DNA of 64,000 nt from Branchiostoma floridae (lineage: Eukaryota; Chordata; Leptocardii; Amphioxiformes; Branchiostomatidae), in contig NC_049982.1 of NCBI RefSeq assembly GCF_000003815.2, positions 20,924,737 through 20,988,736 of the forward strand, given 5' to 3'. The notes under the pieces were generated by a model. It saw nothing but the letters and a program-made list of their open reading frames with translations. It searched no databases and was not told the DNA's origin. The translations under genes were made by a program, and so were the position numbers. Position 1 is the stretch's first letter; every line of letters starts with the position of its first letter. Positions 1 to 13,800 of the stretch are shown piece after piece.

Positions 1-58
1 TGCCCCCCTCCCCCGTACATTAATGTTGTTTGTTCCATCTGTTCTGTGTTCTGTGTAG

Positions 59-324
59 TTTCTGGAACCGCGTGCTTGTGCAGCGGCCGGGCAGAGCGGC
101 CTTATGGCGTTGTACGATTCCATGTTCTCTCAGTACGGCATTACCTGTGCCCAGGTGAGGTTACCTCAAACCATGTGATTGTTCGTTCATGACGTAACCA
201 AACGTTTTTCGTTCCGTAGAACGAGGACGAGATGGTTAAGGAAGCGTGCGCCGCGGCGGGACAGGGGGGCCTCATGGCCCTGTATGATTTACTGTTTGGC
301 TTACGTGGGATTAACACGGCGCAG
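59..324 (+). other. ALDH18A1: Tandemly duplicated P5CS exon (candidate mutually exclusive pair)
   Basis: Exon A (59-154, 96 nt) encodes [20 protein letters not shown] and continues to ITCAQ. Exon B (220-324, 105 nt) encodes [20 protein letters not shown] and continues to INTAQ. Both start and end in phase 0, have AG acceptors and GTGAG donors, and join in frame to the [11 protein letters not shown] exon at 830. They are separated by an intron of only 65 nt (155-219). The vertebrate enzyme has one such segment, so one copy per transcript is expected. Exon A is closer to the vertebrate form; B is divergent at its start and in the LLFGLRG stretch. Confidence 0.85.
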
Positions 325-3300
325 GTGAGAGTTGATGGGTTGATCAGGGTAACTTAAGCTGGGAGGTTTGTAACTTAATCTTTCTCAGCTATGTAACTCT
401 TCACCGTCGGAAATTCTACTTGACACATTGTAGTTTTACAGGTACGAGGCTTGCAAGCGAGTCTTTTATACCCGACATTATTTACAGTAATCAGTATCGC
501 TCCTTTTTTCAATGCTTCTGCATGCTGATTTTTACTTCTCTTTTTCTCTAATTTGATACATTGATATTTGTGATTCAGTATGTTTTCCATACTTAATATG
601 ATGGATATAAGTTTTTTAGGTTTTTGCTTCTTGATAGAAAATTAAAGTAGAATGATTTTTTACTATGATTTATGGAGTTCAGAAATTTAAGCTTTTTTGT
701 CCTTGTGCATGCATTTGCTTTTAAAGTAGTTGTTTGCATGTTAGGTTATTCAATTAAACCTACCAAAAGTGATGGTTATGTTCCTCTCCTACACCTTTTG
801 TACCAACACTGTTTCTGTTACCCACTAAGGTGCTGGTGACCAAGCCGGATTTCTACAACGATGACAACCGGCGCAATTTGCAGAGCACGATCAGCGAGCT
901 GCTGCGGATGAATATCGTGCCTATCCTGAACGCCAACGATGCCGTTGCCCCTCCTCCCGAACCTGACAAAGACTTACTTGGGGTATGGCATATCTTTCCT
1001 GTAGTATACATCCTTTAGAATACCAGGATGAAGGGCAAGATGGTTTGTGGTTTGAGACTGTTCCAATTTTGTGAGGGGGAGTTAAGAAAACTCTTGATGG
1101 ATAAACTACTCTCTCTGATGGATATCATTATGAAAACTGAAATCATGGGGAGAAGACCTCCAGTTTAAAGATGGAATTATCTTTACTTTATGTGGTTGTT
1201 TTTGATTTCCTCTTTGCGCTATAGGATCAGAAAGGTTACCAAGCAAGACTTTTAAGGGCCTCTTTCAAGATTTTAAAGTCCATATCAAGACCTTAAAACT
1301 GTCATTTGTTGGTACTTTAAGGACCATTATATTATCTTAAGGAAACCCCACTTTTAGTGGTTTAAGATGGACTTGTAGTTTGTTAATTGTGTTTACCTAA
1401 TCTAGAGTAATCTAGTTACCACTGCCATACTTAACTTTCCTTGAGCCAGACTTGCCATGCCTATAACATAAGTAATGCTGCCATAGCTGCCCTCCCCCCA
1501 TCCATCCATTGACACAGCGTCATCTCACTAATCAGCCTCAGTGATGTTTTGACGATCGATTCCTACGGGACCAGCACTTTTCCCAGAGTGCATTGCCCCG
1601 ATGAAGACAGTTTTGACTGAGGGCAGAAACATTTCACCCATTGTTTTGCCTCAGTTCCCTCGAATAGGATTAATAATGGCTGCTCTTAATGATTTATTTG
1701 CATGATTATTTGCTTATTGTTAGTCTTCATAAATTTTCCATTTTGTTATAATCTTTAGCTTCAGGTTACTTATGTATTAATGTGACGTTACATTGTGATA
1801 CCTACCCCACATAATGTAGAGCCAGTGAAACTGCCATATATTTTGGGTTCAATTTGATTTGCTGTGAAGTTGCTGTTTCTGCTCATGTCACCTCTTCAGT
1901 TTGTTCAATAGTGGTTTTCCTTGCTGCTTTTTTGGATTGTCAAGTCTAGTTCATCTGTGCTTAACTCATTTTGGCTAGTGTCCTCAAGCCATATTTCCCC
2001 TCCCTGCATGTGTAGTATTGATAATGATTTAGAAAATCATTCAGTTTTCCACAATTTCATATACATGTAAATATTACCTATCATGTGACCTAAAAGGCAG
2101 CGCTAACAATTCTGTTTGTCATATGTGATGTTGTTTTGGATGAAAAGACTGAGATTTAATATGGTAATAGTCTAGTCAGCTTCTGTTCAGTGTTTTATAG
2201 GAATCTATAGGGTCTAAAGCTGCAGTTTTTCTTCCCTGTGTGTCCAGGTGATCAGTGTGAAGGATAATGACTCCCTGGCGGCGCGGCTAGCTGCGGAGGT
2301 CCAAGCCGACCTGCTCTGTCTGTTGTCCGATGTAGACGGGATCTACACCGCTCCGCCCGGCGAGGATTCCTCCAAGCTGATCGACACGTACTATCCCGGG
2401 ATTCAGAGCACCATCAAGTTTGGGCAGAAGTCCAGGGTCGGCATGGGAGGTATGGAGTCCAAGGTAGGTCTGGGGTACCCGGGTACACATTCTGTGCTTG
2501 GTCAAATGTATGTATGGTATATGTTTTGTGATTAGTCTAATAGCTGTACATGGAATAGATGTTATGATAGGCCAAAAATACATAAGAAACTTGCTTTATG
2601 ATTGATCAAAAAGGACGATGTGATTTAGATCCACTGTACAACAAATGCATGTATGATTCATCAGTCATTAGTGTCTAATGCCAATGTAATGCATGATTGC
2701 ATGGTCGAAGGTTAGTAAACAGTATGATACCTGTTGGTAGTAAACATAGCACAGTGCTTAACTTTATTCCAACGTTAAAGGTGTATTCAGATCAAATTTT
2801 CAATGACCACTATTACCTTCTTCAGCATCAATAGTGACCAATCACTACAGAACGTAAACTGGTGAGAGTTACAGTGATTTTAACTGTTTGTGTCCCATGT
2901 GACATGTACAACCTATAGGTACGAGCTGCACAGTGGGCATTAGAGCGAGGCACTGCAGTAGTCATCGCTAACGGCTGTCGCCAGGGTTCCGGTCAGGCCA
3001 TTCTGGACATCGTCAGTGGTCGCAAGACGGGGACGTTCTTCACTGAGGCCAAGGTCTCCTCGGTTACCGTGGAAACTCAGGCAGAGAATGCGAGAAACGG
3101 AGGGAGAGTGTTGTCTTCGCTCACAGCGGATCAGGTACCTGCTTGTGTTCACATTATGGACAAAATGATCATGTTAATGCTAGGGTCACATTTCACTGTC
3201 AAGGCCCTTCCTGACTGTTTGTGGAACTGAATAATAAAGTTTCTATCAATAAATATGCTCAACTGATGCTCTGGAATGGTTTTAATACGTAGTTACTGGA

Positions 3301-6300
3301 AGTTACATGTTGTAGAATAGTCCACGTTCCATGACTTTGTGCTGCTGTGATGTAACCAACTTCTGTTACCTTGTTCTGCAGCGATCAGACATCATCTCAC
3401 ACCTGGCTAACCTGCTGGAGGAGCGCAAGTCGTCCATTCTCGCAGCCAATCAGAAGGACATGGATGTTGCTAGGCAACAAGGTAACCTGTCAGGGCCGAT
3501 GCTGTCCCGTCTGGCGCTGAGCGCCGGGAAGCTGACCAACCTGGCCGATGGCCTGCGTCAGATCGCCGCCAGCTCTCACCGGAACCTGGACCGCGTGCTG
3601 AAGCGTATCCAGGTGGCTGATGGGATGGAGCTGCGCCAGATCACCGTACCGATCGGGGTGCTGATGGTCATCTTCGAGTCCCGGCCCGACTGTCTGCCGC
3701 AGGTGGGCCGTTTGTTTGTTTGTTTTCTGATATCTTTTGATGAATGAATATCATTAAGTTTAATTTTACCCTTTGAGTCTTTGAAAATTACATGCACAAA
3801 GATGTTGCTCATTTATTCTGATACCTTATCTTCTGTGCACACCACCCTAACCTGATATACGTAGTTTATATGGACAACATTCATTTTCTGACATTCTCCA
3901 TTAATTTTGTCCGTTACTGTATATGGCCATGGTTTGTAATGTAGGTAAAATGGCTGAAGCATGTCTTACTTTAAATGAATAATTCAGAACAAGCTTCCCG
4001 TCACAGGTGGCAGCCCTGGCCATCGCCAGCGGTAACGGTTTACTTCTGAAGGGCGGCAAGGAGGCGACACACTCCAACGAGTACCTGCACAGTCTTGTGC
4101 AGGAGTCCCTGGATCTGTACAGCGCTAAGGACGCCATCTCGCTGGTAGGAACGGCAGATTGTCACTGTCTGTTGGACTCATGTTGTTGACAATTTTCAGT
4201 CCAGTTTCAGTGGATGTATTTATCAGAACAGGGAGGAGGGAAGGGGGTTAGACAGAATGAACAGGATTTTTTTTTTCACAAAACAAAACCAAAACTTTTT
4301 TTTCATTTATGTATTATTTCAGCTTCATTGCATGAATGACCAGACACAGGCACTTGTATTTCTTTTTGAAGGTTGAGAAGTTGGTTTTTGGGGTGGGAGG
4401 GACTTTGTCTAAGGTTCAAAGGATTTTGTTAGAGGGAAAGTCTGGACCTAAACATTTTTCACCAATGTCTCATGTTAGCTGACCTTTAAGTAACACCAAG
4501 CTGGGAAAGGAGGAAGCCATCAATTCTTTCTGTTATATAGATTACCTTTGCAACTTATGCCGTACATGGTATAAATTCTCTCTACATACCAGTGACTGAA
4601 GCTCAACTAACATTAAATGTCATCAAGAAAATTGGTAGATTACGGGCATATTCAGAAAATGATGATTTCTGTGGAACCTTACTACCTATGGAGAGGTTTC
4701 AATGTTGTAGTGCTGATTTGACTGTTGAAAAGAGTTGTGTACATGAGTCCAACATTGCCCCGTACAGGTCAGCTCAAGAGAAGCCATCTATGACCTCCTG
4801 AAGCTGGAGCACCTGATCGACCTGGTGATCCCGCGGGGATCCAGCGATCTGGTGCGCATGATCCAGCAGGCCAGTAAGGGGATCCCGGTGCTGGGTCACA
4901 GCGAGGGGATCTGCCACGTGTACGTGGACAAGGACTGTGATCCGGAGATGGCTGCCAAAATTGGTGAGCTACACTTAACAGTTTGAACTTACGTCAAACC
5001 TTGATTTGAAGATGAATGTCCTATGGATACCTTGTATAATAAGTATGATTCAAGACATTGAGGTTTTTAGTATAGATTTACAATATGTGCTAGGTTTCAT
5101 TTGTTTCCAACTCAATACAATTGCACAGTCCTGGACTCGAAGTGTGACTACCCAGCTGCCTGTAATGCCATGGAGACCCTTCTGGTGCACCGCAGTCTGC
5201 TGAAGACACCTGTGTTCGACCACATCGTCGACACGCTCAAGCAAGAAAAGGTCAGCACTGCCCCCTAGCAGGTCTTGGACAACCTACAGACTACTTAAAG
5301 GCAGTACCTACGGCCTTTTGCAAAAAATAAAGGAGGCTCTTTAACAAATACTAAACAAACAATAAGACAAAAAGTAGAGAAAGACAGGGCAGGTAGTTGT
5401 ACTGCATTTTGAAAAGAGGCTTTTTGAGCTGTTGACAAGTTGTAGTTGTTACTTGTGCAGGGCTCGAAATTCATTTTTGGCATTAGGTGCACTGGTGCAC
5501 CCAGCTTAAGAAATTGGGTGCACAAAAAGATTTTTGGGTGCACCACTTTAAATTGAAGTAATAACCTGGTAATAAAACTTAGTTACAAGCTATCAAAATT
5601 CAAACAAGTACCATCATGATGATAGACATTTTTATTATCTTTCTAACACTTAGATGTCAAGAATATGATATATACTAGTATACTGTGATATCTTTACATA
5701 CACAACCTAAGAAAATATTTGGGTGCACCCTGTGCACCCACAGAAAATAATTGGGTGCACAGCTCCAATTTTGGGTGCACCTGGGTGCACATGCACCCAG
5801 TATTTCGAGCCCTGCTTGTGTGTAACCCTATATGTTCTAGCATTGAAACATGATCGTCAAAGAAACCTTACACTATTATCATTGGCTGTAGCATGAGTTA
5901 GTTGAGACATGTATGATTACTGCCTGACAGGTATCAATCAATGCTGGTCCACTATTGGCCAAGGCACTTCGCTTTGGACCGCGGGAGGCCAAGTCGATGC
6001 GAGTGGAGTACGGCGGACTGGAGTGCTGTGTTGAAGCTGTGGACAGCGTGGAAGATGCCATTAACCACATCCACAGCTTTGGGAGTTCACACACTGACGT
6101 CATAGTCACCAACAATGGTAACTGCCAGGCAAAGATGCATGTAGTTTCTATACAGTTTGACTTACAATTTTGTGCTGATACATTTAAGTTTCCTTGGTCA
6201 ACTAATCAGTTAGGTGGCAATGTGAAGTGTGTGTGTGTGTGTGTGATTATAGTATATAAACTTGCCAAAAGTTACATGTCATTTTGTGTATGACTTACTG

Positions 6301-6821
6301 TGAATGCTGAAATGTTCACGGTGGTTTTGTTTTTGCAGTTTTTTTAGCGTTGAAAGTATCACTTCTGTTTCTAACGTATATGACTTCTGTACTAATGAAT
6401 CACCTCAAATGTGAACGTAAAACAAATGCATGCCTGCAAACCTGCAAACCTGCTAATTAATAATCAAATTCCCATGAAAAGCTATGAGTTAATAGCATGC
6501 TTGTATTTTTGGTATCTTTCAGAGCACACAGCAGAGAAGTTCCTCCAGAGCGTGGACAGTGCCTGTGTTTTCCATAACGCCAGCTCGCGGTTTGCGGACG
6601 GCTACCGCTTCGGGCTGGGCGCCGAGGTGGGGATCAGCACGGCGAGGATCCACTCCCGCGGGCCGGTGGGCGTGGAGGGTCTGCTAACCACCAAGTGGGT
6701 TCTTCGCGGGAACGGAAACTCGGTGGGCGACTTTGCGGAAGGAGGGCCAAACAGCTACATACATCAGTACTTACCTGTAGCGGCAGGTGCTGAGGAATCA
6801 GACTCAGAGAAGGAAAACTAG
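59..6821 (+). CDS. ALDH18A1: Delta-1-pyrroline-5-carboxylate synthase (P5CS), 5'-partial, 13 exons in window
   Basis: Bifunctional mitochondrial enzyme of proline and ornithine synthesis: an N-terminal glutamate 5-kinase makes gamma-glutamyl phosphate and a C-terminal gamma-glutamyl-phosphate reductase reduces it. Exons, with GT-AG borders and consistent phases: 59-154, 220-324, 830-982, 2248-2463, 2919-3134, 3382-3702, 4007-4144, 4768-4963, 5129-5250, 5931-6117, 6523-6821 (TAG). The first two are alternative copies of one exon (separate entry). Kinase-domain landmarks are [40 protein letters not shown] and [13 protein letters not shown]. Reductase landmarks are [48 protein letters not shown] and the active-site Cys in [12 protein letters not shown] (exon 4768-4963), then [10 protein letters not shown] and [14 protein letters not shown]. 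The N-terminus (targeting peptide, start of kinase) lies upstream of the window. Identification rests on near-continuous match to the vertebrate family; I count 11 listed segments here, and no exon appears to be missing downstream. Confidence 0.97.
5458..5814. mobile_element. hAT-like non-autonomous element (MITE), CAGGGCTCGAAAT family
   Basis: Lies in a P5CS intron. Ends are inverted: CAGGGCTCGAAAT on the left and ATTTCGAGCCCTG on the right. It is flanked by the 6-bp direct repeat CTTGTG (5452-5457 and 5815-5820). The inside carries repeated GGGTGCAC / GTGCACCC motifs that can fold. Related copies occur at 44130-44463 and, much shorter, at 62068-62145. hAT assignment is by terminal style only; a full 8-bp duplication is not present at this copy. 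Confidence 0.7.
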
Positions 6822-9800
6822 TTATGTACAATTATGAACGTCACAGAAAGCTAAATTGTATTTACAAAAAGTTCCCTTTATTGCAGTAAAATCTCTTTAA
6901 TATAGATCCAATATAACGTTCAAGAAAAATTAACTCTACATGCTTCATCCAATGATATCAATATTCTGATAAAATATAGTTTAGTTTTATATAATATTTT
7001 ATATGTCTTGTTGATTTTGTTTGTTTTTTGGTCAAAAATTAACATTAGTGAGATGTTATATTCCAATTACTCTATTTCATAACAAAACTATAAATAAGAT
7101 AATCAAGAGATGGTTGAAAGAAAAAATACCTTGATTTGATGTAAAGTCAACTTTTTGTTTTTCATATGGTATCTGTGAGTCATAGAAAAACAGCGGTTTC
7201 AAACACCAATAACATGCATTGGCATAATACCGGTAGTAAGACTTATACCGGTAGATTAAAAATACTGGAACTTAAAGAGATCTACACATGCAACAATAGT
7301 TATTTCTGAGCTGTGCACACTTCAGACATCTAGGTGTCCAATACACCATTTACAAAGCATCGATAACAATGCATTCGAAGACAACAAGGCCAAAAGTTTT
7401 CAGTATACTTTTTTTTAAATTTCGGGGTAGGCAGCTCGTCGTGGGACGAACACACTGTCACATTCATTGCCAAATTTATATAGATCATAATTACACATGC
7501 TCACGGCACAAGACGAACATGATTCAACAACAATCTTGAATTTCTGTGAGTGACCTACAACTCATGTAAAAGTGTGAAGAACCGTTGCATAATAGCCCGG
7601 ATCTATGACTGAATGGGCAAAATTGAACGTACGCAGCCATTTTCCCGCCATTTTTATATCTACGCTAGCAGTGAAGTGTTACGTCATAGCGGTTGTGACG
7701 GACAGAAGTTAAATGAAAATTCTTGACAGTATACGTCCGTTTTCTCATGACATTTTGTATGCTCATGCAGGTTTATGTTTTATGCATTTACTGACAGAAA
7801 AGGAAGGAACATCAGAGGATGTATAAATGTACATAGCGGCAGTTAATTGTGCCGTGTTTCTTCCTACCGGTATTTTGTACCCCCTCCCAACCACGCGCCC
7901 GTTCGCCGTGTAATTCCGCGGCGTGTTACAATTACAATATTACGCTTTTAGCAGGACAAGAGTGGCAGAAAAGTTACACAGAAGAAGTGGCAAGGGTAAC
8001 CTATAACAGCAACATGTAACTGGAGAAAATGATGCGTTGACAATTTGTCAAATCAGTATGGCTAGAGAAATCGTCGTAAACGTACCGGTATTATGATAAC
8101 AGATGTTACTTATTCAGAAGAAGTAATACTTTACGTTAAAAACTTTTTTTCACTGTATGATGTTTTGTGTTACTTTGGTATATTAGTAGAGATTCCAAGA
8201 TTTGGGATAGCAGATTGAACATTTTTCTGGTAACTTGTAACAGTTAAGTGTTAAGTAAGCTGTACATCTGTGGATTGTCAGACTTAGTCGTATTGTCTAT
8301 ACACTGTTGCTGCACCAGTGAAACATTGTGTATGTGCAAGTTGTATGTTATATGGTGAATGTAGCAAACTGAAACATCATTCATGATAGAGAAGTAGCAA
8401 TACAATGATGATGGTACTTAGAAAAGCTAATGTCTTACCCAATGACATCCAGGTCATTTAATGATAGGTAGGGGAACAAATTTTGTCTTAAATGTTAGAA
8501 CTGGACCATGTAAAGTAGACTGAAGTATTTGCCAGAGATTGTGATCCAGTTACCCAGTCTTTGCACAGTAGTGAGGAATATTCCCTATTGACTTGTATGG
8601 ATTATGTTTACTGTAGTGTGACTTCTATAGGCCAGAAGGTGGCCAGAAATGCCTGGCTGTTGACAGTGTATTGTAATGTTCTGGTATGTATAATGTAAGA
8701 TGCCAAACTATCCAACTGACCTAGTACTACTAACTTAACATTCTTTGTTGTCAATTGGAAGACTGAAAAAGTATGTGCAAACTAGTAACTAACAATAAGA
8801 TAACATCCGTCACAGTTGGTTAATGGTACAGTTTTCATTATCATTATCAGATCTTTTTTGTCATGAATTGATTATTTATGATTCACTAGGGTTGATAAAG
8901 CAAATCATTAGGAGATAGTGATTTATGTATGATTATGATGTTGTATTTTCTTTATGCAGAACAAGTGACAAGTTGTGGAGATTACAAAAGGTGGTGATTG
9001 CATCACATGTACACTAGATCTGGTGTGATGTTACCTGAAAATCATGCTTCTACATTGTTAGTAATACGCAATTCTCATGATTCTCAAGAGAAAAAATATA
9101 GTCAAATTGAAAGTATATCCCTGTGACAGTGCTACTGTAGTAGAATTCACATTTGTGGTTGGCAGATAATTGTATGTACAACACTGTACATGTAGTCAGG
9201 GCAACAGTAGTGGTAGGACTTGGTGATTGTGAGGTATTGTGCAAGTACTGGCACATGCTGTAACGTTAACTGCCTGTATAAGTGAGAAGTTAAATATGTG
9301 TTATCACAAGTGGACTTGCTGGGGGTGAAACAAAGGGCCACATGAGCTTGATGTTACGGATGACACCAAAATAATGCAAGAGGGCAGAAAGTATTTTCTC
9401 ACCCTGCACGAATTTGTCGTTTTCATGAAATTGAAATTTTCTGGTCTCCATAAACCTTTTTCACACAAAGTTCACCATCTTAATGCTGACTTGTAACAGA
9501 ATACTACGGATATTTTCTCAAATTGACAAATTGTACTCTACTGTACATCATTGGCTGTGCTAGCAAAACATTGCTATCCTCCCTACTTACATATCTTAAA
9601 ACTGTCTGGTCACTTTTGCCTGAATGGGATGTAGTTGGCTAATGTGAAAAAGTCAAAGCCTAAAAGCCTACAAGAAATTTTATCATTCTACATAAGGCAC
9701 ATGCTTGAAACATAGTCTTTAGAATTTGAACAATTTTGCCCAAATCAATCACCCACTCTAAAAACAAACACTTCAGGATAACATTCTCCCCTTCACAACT

Positions 9801-10804
9801 TCTGGCTTATATTACTATTAGTAAAACATCCTCATTTCACATAAACTTGACAAAGTGAATGACATCTTTTGGTAATACAATGCAAAAATACTGGGAAAAA
9901 TCCGGTAACATGAAGTTTGTCACTTGCTCATTTTTCCATAGTCTCATCACAAGATTATTTCTAAACTTGCACTTATTTAACAATAAGGGGCCTGCACTAG
10001 CCTCTCATTCAAACCATTTTTTTTGTTGCCAGGTTGCGATTTTTGGGGTCCAAAATCGAGAGATGTAGAAGTTCAATCTTTCTTTAGTAAACACACCCAA
10101 ATTTAGGCAAGCACTGACTTACAGGTATTCCATACAGTCAAGACAGTGGAGCTTAAGGAATGCTGAAGGAGAGGTACAGAACAGCAGCAACTTACATCAG
10201 TTACATCGGCCCTCCACATGCTCACAAATCTATCACCAATATTTTGCCCCCACAAAAGAAATTTGCTGCCGCCGCCTCTGCACATAGAAATGATAATCAA
10301 TTATACTATATATATTATATATATATAATGTTACTCTAATCCCTGCTCTAAATCTCAGGACTAACCCAAAGTACCACCAATTTTCTGTTAAGGTCCACAA
10401 ACCTCTGGTCTTACAGGCAATATCAATAAACAAAGTTTGTAATGTTTGTAATATTTGTTCTGTTGCCTTGCTACGGTGCAATTATCACATCACTAAAAAC
10501 ACTTGTCACTTATCACAATATGATCACAGATTCTACATCCTACTTCCAGAGGTGTGTTTGTTAGAGGTTTTCAGTCATTCCACAGTCTGAGTTATTGTAC
10601 AGGTGAAAATGGTTGTGCAAAATTGTCTATAGACCAGTAAATTAAAGAGGTAGCGATTAGGGGATATATCCATGACTATGTACATATCAACAAGGGGACG
10701 ATTCCTCCCAAGCCTCCTGAAGCAGCACAGCAGTCAACGTCACATTGTGGGCCATCCCAGGGTGCACTGGGGATATCCAGGGGGCTAGGGGGCTACTCTA
10801 GGAT
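6822..10804. other. Intergenic region between P5CS and the SOD-repeat gene; no gene seen
   Basis: The 3' UTRs of the converging P5CS (+) and SOD-repeat (-) genes must lie at the two edges, but no canonical AATAAA stands out next to the P5CS stop. Open frames here are short and unlike known proteins. It holds one dispersed repeat (7275-7650), an AT microsatellite near 10305-10330, and a locally GC-rich, CpG-bearing patch around 7640-7930 without an attached exon. Confidence 0.6.
7275..7650 (+). repeat. Dispersed repeat, copy 1 (partner at 55887-56245)
   Basis: From GAGATCTAC through a CACACTTCAGACATC segment, GAAGACAACAAGGCCAAAAG, GAACACACTGTCAC and CCCGGATCTA to TTGAACGTACGC, this stretch matches 55887-56245 in the same orientation with many substitutions and small indels. 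No coding frame is shared, so an interspersed element is the likely explanation. Terminal inverted repeats were not identified. Confidence 0.7.
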
Positions 10805-13800
10805 TCAGCTCAACAGCCATCCCATGGTACCGAGCAGCAGTGTTGTGAAGAGGACACTGGTTTTACTCCAGGTTGTCGCAGAGGAGTAAACAGCTTGTGG
10901 AGTACCAACTGAAAGGACATCACACACTGGTTAGAGACCAACTTATGATAAACTTGCCTGGCTCATAGGTTTAGATAGTATAGTCTAGAATTGTTTGAGA
11001 AGGAAACATTGGTAAAAGACCCAGCATAACAACCCAGTGGTAGGGCACATAAGCTACACAATAGAATATCTTAAGGTGTGCAGGCTTTTACAGCCTCTCT
11101 CATCTATCGAAGCAAAACAGTCTTAATTTTGGTAACCTTAGGGGTGCTTTTCCTAAAGTCTATTTATGGTTTTTGACAGGCACAATTCCAGACAGACTTT
11201 TTGTGTAGAACAGACTTACCGTAGCTCTTGCAGCTGTCTCCTGGTGCATACTTCCCCAATTCACTAGCCTGGCTCCCAGACACCAATGCTTCCACTTTAC
11301 TGCGCTCAATGTTGCCTAAACAGGATATTAGAACAACACAGATCTTTAATGACAGTGAAAAAGCATACACTAATGAAAACTGTACATCCTCTTCCAACAT
11401 GTCTTTTTACATGCACAATATGACTGATTTGAGATTTGGTAAGGGAATCCAGCAATTCAAGCCAAAACTATTATCTTGACAGAAAGCTGGCTGAAATGAT
11501 ATTCAAGACGTCATAACAAATTTACAAGGAATTTTTCTCACTCCAAGTCCGTATTTAAAGGCGTCACTTGCGCAGATTTTACTCAGCATGTACTAGTAGC
11601 CATCCCCTGGCCCCAGACATGACTGCAATTCACTGCGGCTCCATGTAATAAACTACTTGTAATATGATAATCATTTTCTCACCAAGGACATAGAATGTCA
11701 CCTCCTGGCACTCTCGTATGGTGTTGGTCTTGGGCACGTAAAAGATGGCAACTTTCCACACCGCGATCTCCAACAAGTTAGCTACCGTGGTTCGGAAGTC
11801 AGTCCTTTAAGGAGAAATAATGTATCCAAATGAATGTGGGCATCATTCGTGTTACAGATGCAACATAAAGCAATATGCAAGTACCTGGATTTACAACCCT
11901 GCCTAAATTCAAAATCATACATGTAACGTTATATGGAGACATATTCCAAAGACTTGCAAGGGTTTACATGAGCCGATTTTTCACACTTTTATGAAACATG
12001 CAGTAGCCACATATTTTGACTTACGAGTCAAAGTTGTCGATGGGTGGGAAAGCAATGGTGGCTGTCTGCGTCATGGGGCGGATAGTGCCACACCCCAGCC
12101 TGCCACCCCCGCCATTAGCCTCGTGTATCACAATGGAACGGCCCACAACTGTGTGGAGAAGAGGTAAGAAAATTTTGAATACAAGTGATGGACCAACATG
12201 AACCAACATCAGACCAGGCGCAGTTTTTGAACTACATATTCCAAACTTTGACACTGTGAAGGTTCAAATAATGCCAACTAGACTGCATACAGGCTTACCT
12301 GTGAGGACTTGTGAAAAGTGTGTAGTAATTGCTGCAATGCTGGCATTACATGCTAAGAGTTTGTCTGACAGAAAGACAGAATACCTTACCTGTGAGCTCG
12401 CCGTACAGTGGAATATCCACATCAGTGTAGACTCGCTGCCCCCCTCCTACAGCATACTTCCCCTGTTTCCCGCTCAAATCTCCCAGCTCACAGCGCAGTG
12501 GGTTTCCTGGCTTACACCGGGTGGCATAGTTCCCCTGTAATTCACAAAATAAAGATACATGTTGGAGGCACCTGAAACCTTCTACACGTGTTTCATCTTC
12601 ACTTTCAGTCAAATTCTTAAAGCAGGTAACTTACCTTTACCCTGAATGATGTAATATCCAAGCAGATATGATACCATGTTCTAGCTAATCTTTTTCATGT
12701 CCTTTACTAACACCTCACCACAATACCAAAAAAAAAATATACCACCTGAAAGACATGCAAAAAGGCAGCTTAAAAATACACAATTCTGCTTGCATTTCAT
12801 CACTGTTGTTATGGTAGTCAACAAAGTCTCACCCCCAGGTCAGCATTGTAAGGGTTGAAGTGTCCTCTGCAGCTGGAACATCGAGACGTGACAGCGTTCT
12901 CATCACCGGTCACGGGCTGTTCATGGATGTGCCAGCTGTGGTCAGACGTCTGCAAAGTAACAACACAGGAGAAATGAAGGATGTGTTGATGGCGGTCAGA
13001 CATCAAGGTAATCAGGTAATAAGAATTGTACAATACAAACAATACTCAATGCAACAGGATAGATTTTGTAAATGGTCCAGTCACCTTGTAAAGTTTGTAT
13101 TGCAAATTCTTATTAAAAAACATTCCTCATTTGTTTCCTTGAGTGCTTTGATTATCCGTACACTGTACTATCAATCAAGATGTTCTCATGTTAATCCTAC
13201 AGAGAATCAGCAACTATTACATGTATACTCATGTATTATCTGTGGAAGATGGGAATGTCCCAGAAGAAACAAGAGTCTGAAAACTCAAACCTGCATGAAA
13301 TATTTTGTTTTGTGATGGTGCGAATGGTGTGTTGTGGAGTTGATATGGTTTGACGTTTGGCAAAATTATTTCATCATTGTTCTTATATAATATCATCTAC
13401 CTGTGGTAAATGGTGAGATCCAAAACTACATCTTTCTAGTGACGTACCTCACCATTCCATTTTTATTTGCTATTGTTACACCTGCACCTGGCACATATCC
13501 TTAATGTGTATATAATTGTTCATTCCATACAGAGGTGACAGGGATGTTCACAGTTACTCTTTCTACTAGTTGTGGATCTGTGCAGCCATTGGCTATATAT
13601 CCCTAATGTGTATATATATAGTGATTCACCCAACACAGTGGTGACAGGGGTGAATAATTGCCCCAGCTGGCTTGCTCTAGTATTTACCAGATGAACTAGG
13701 ACCACTTTACTCCTGTCAAAAAGACTCCTGTCAAAAAAACTGCAGCAAATGCATGCTAAAGCACAATGTCTCACAATATCTACGCCCATAGCAAATGTGA

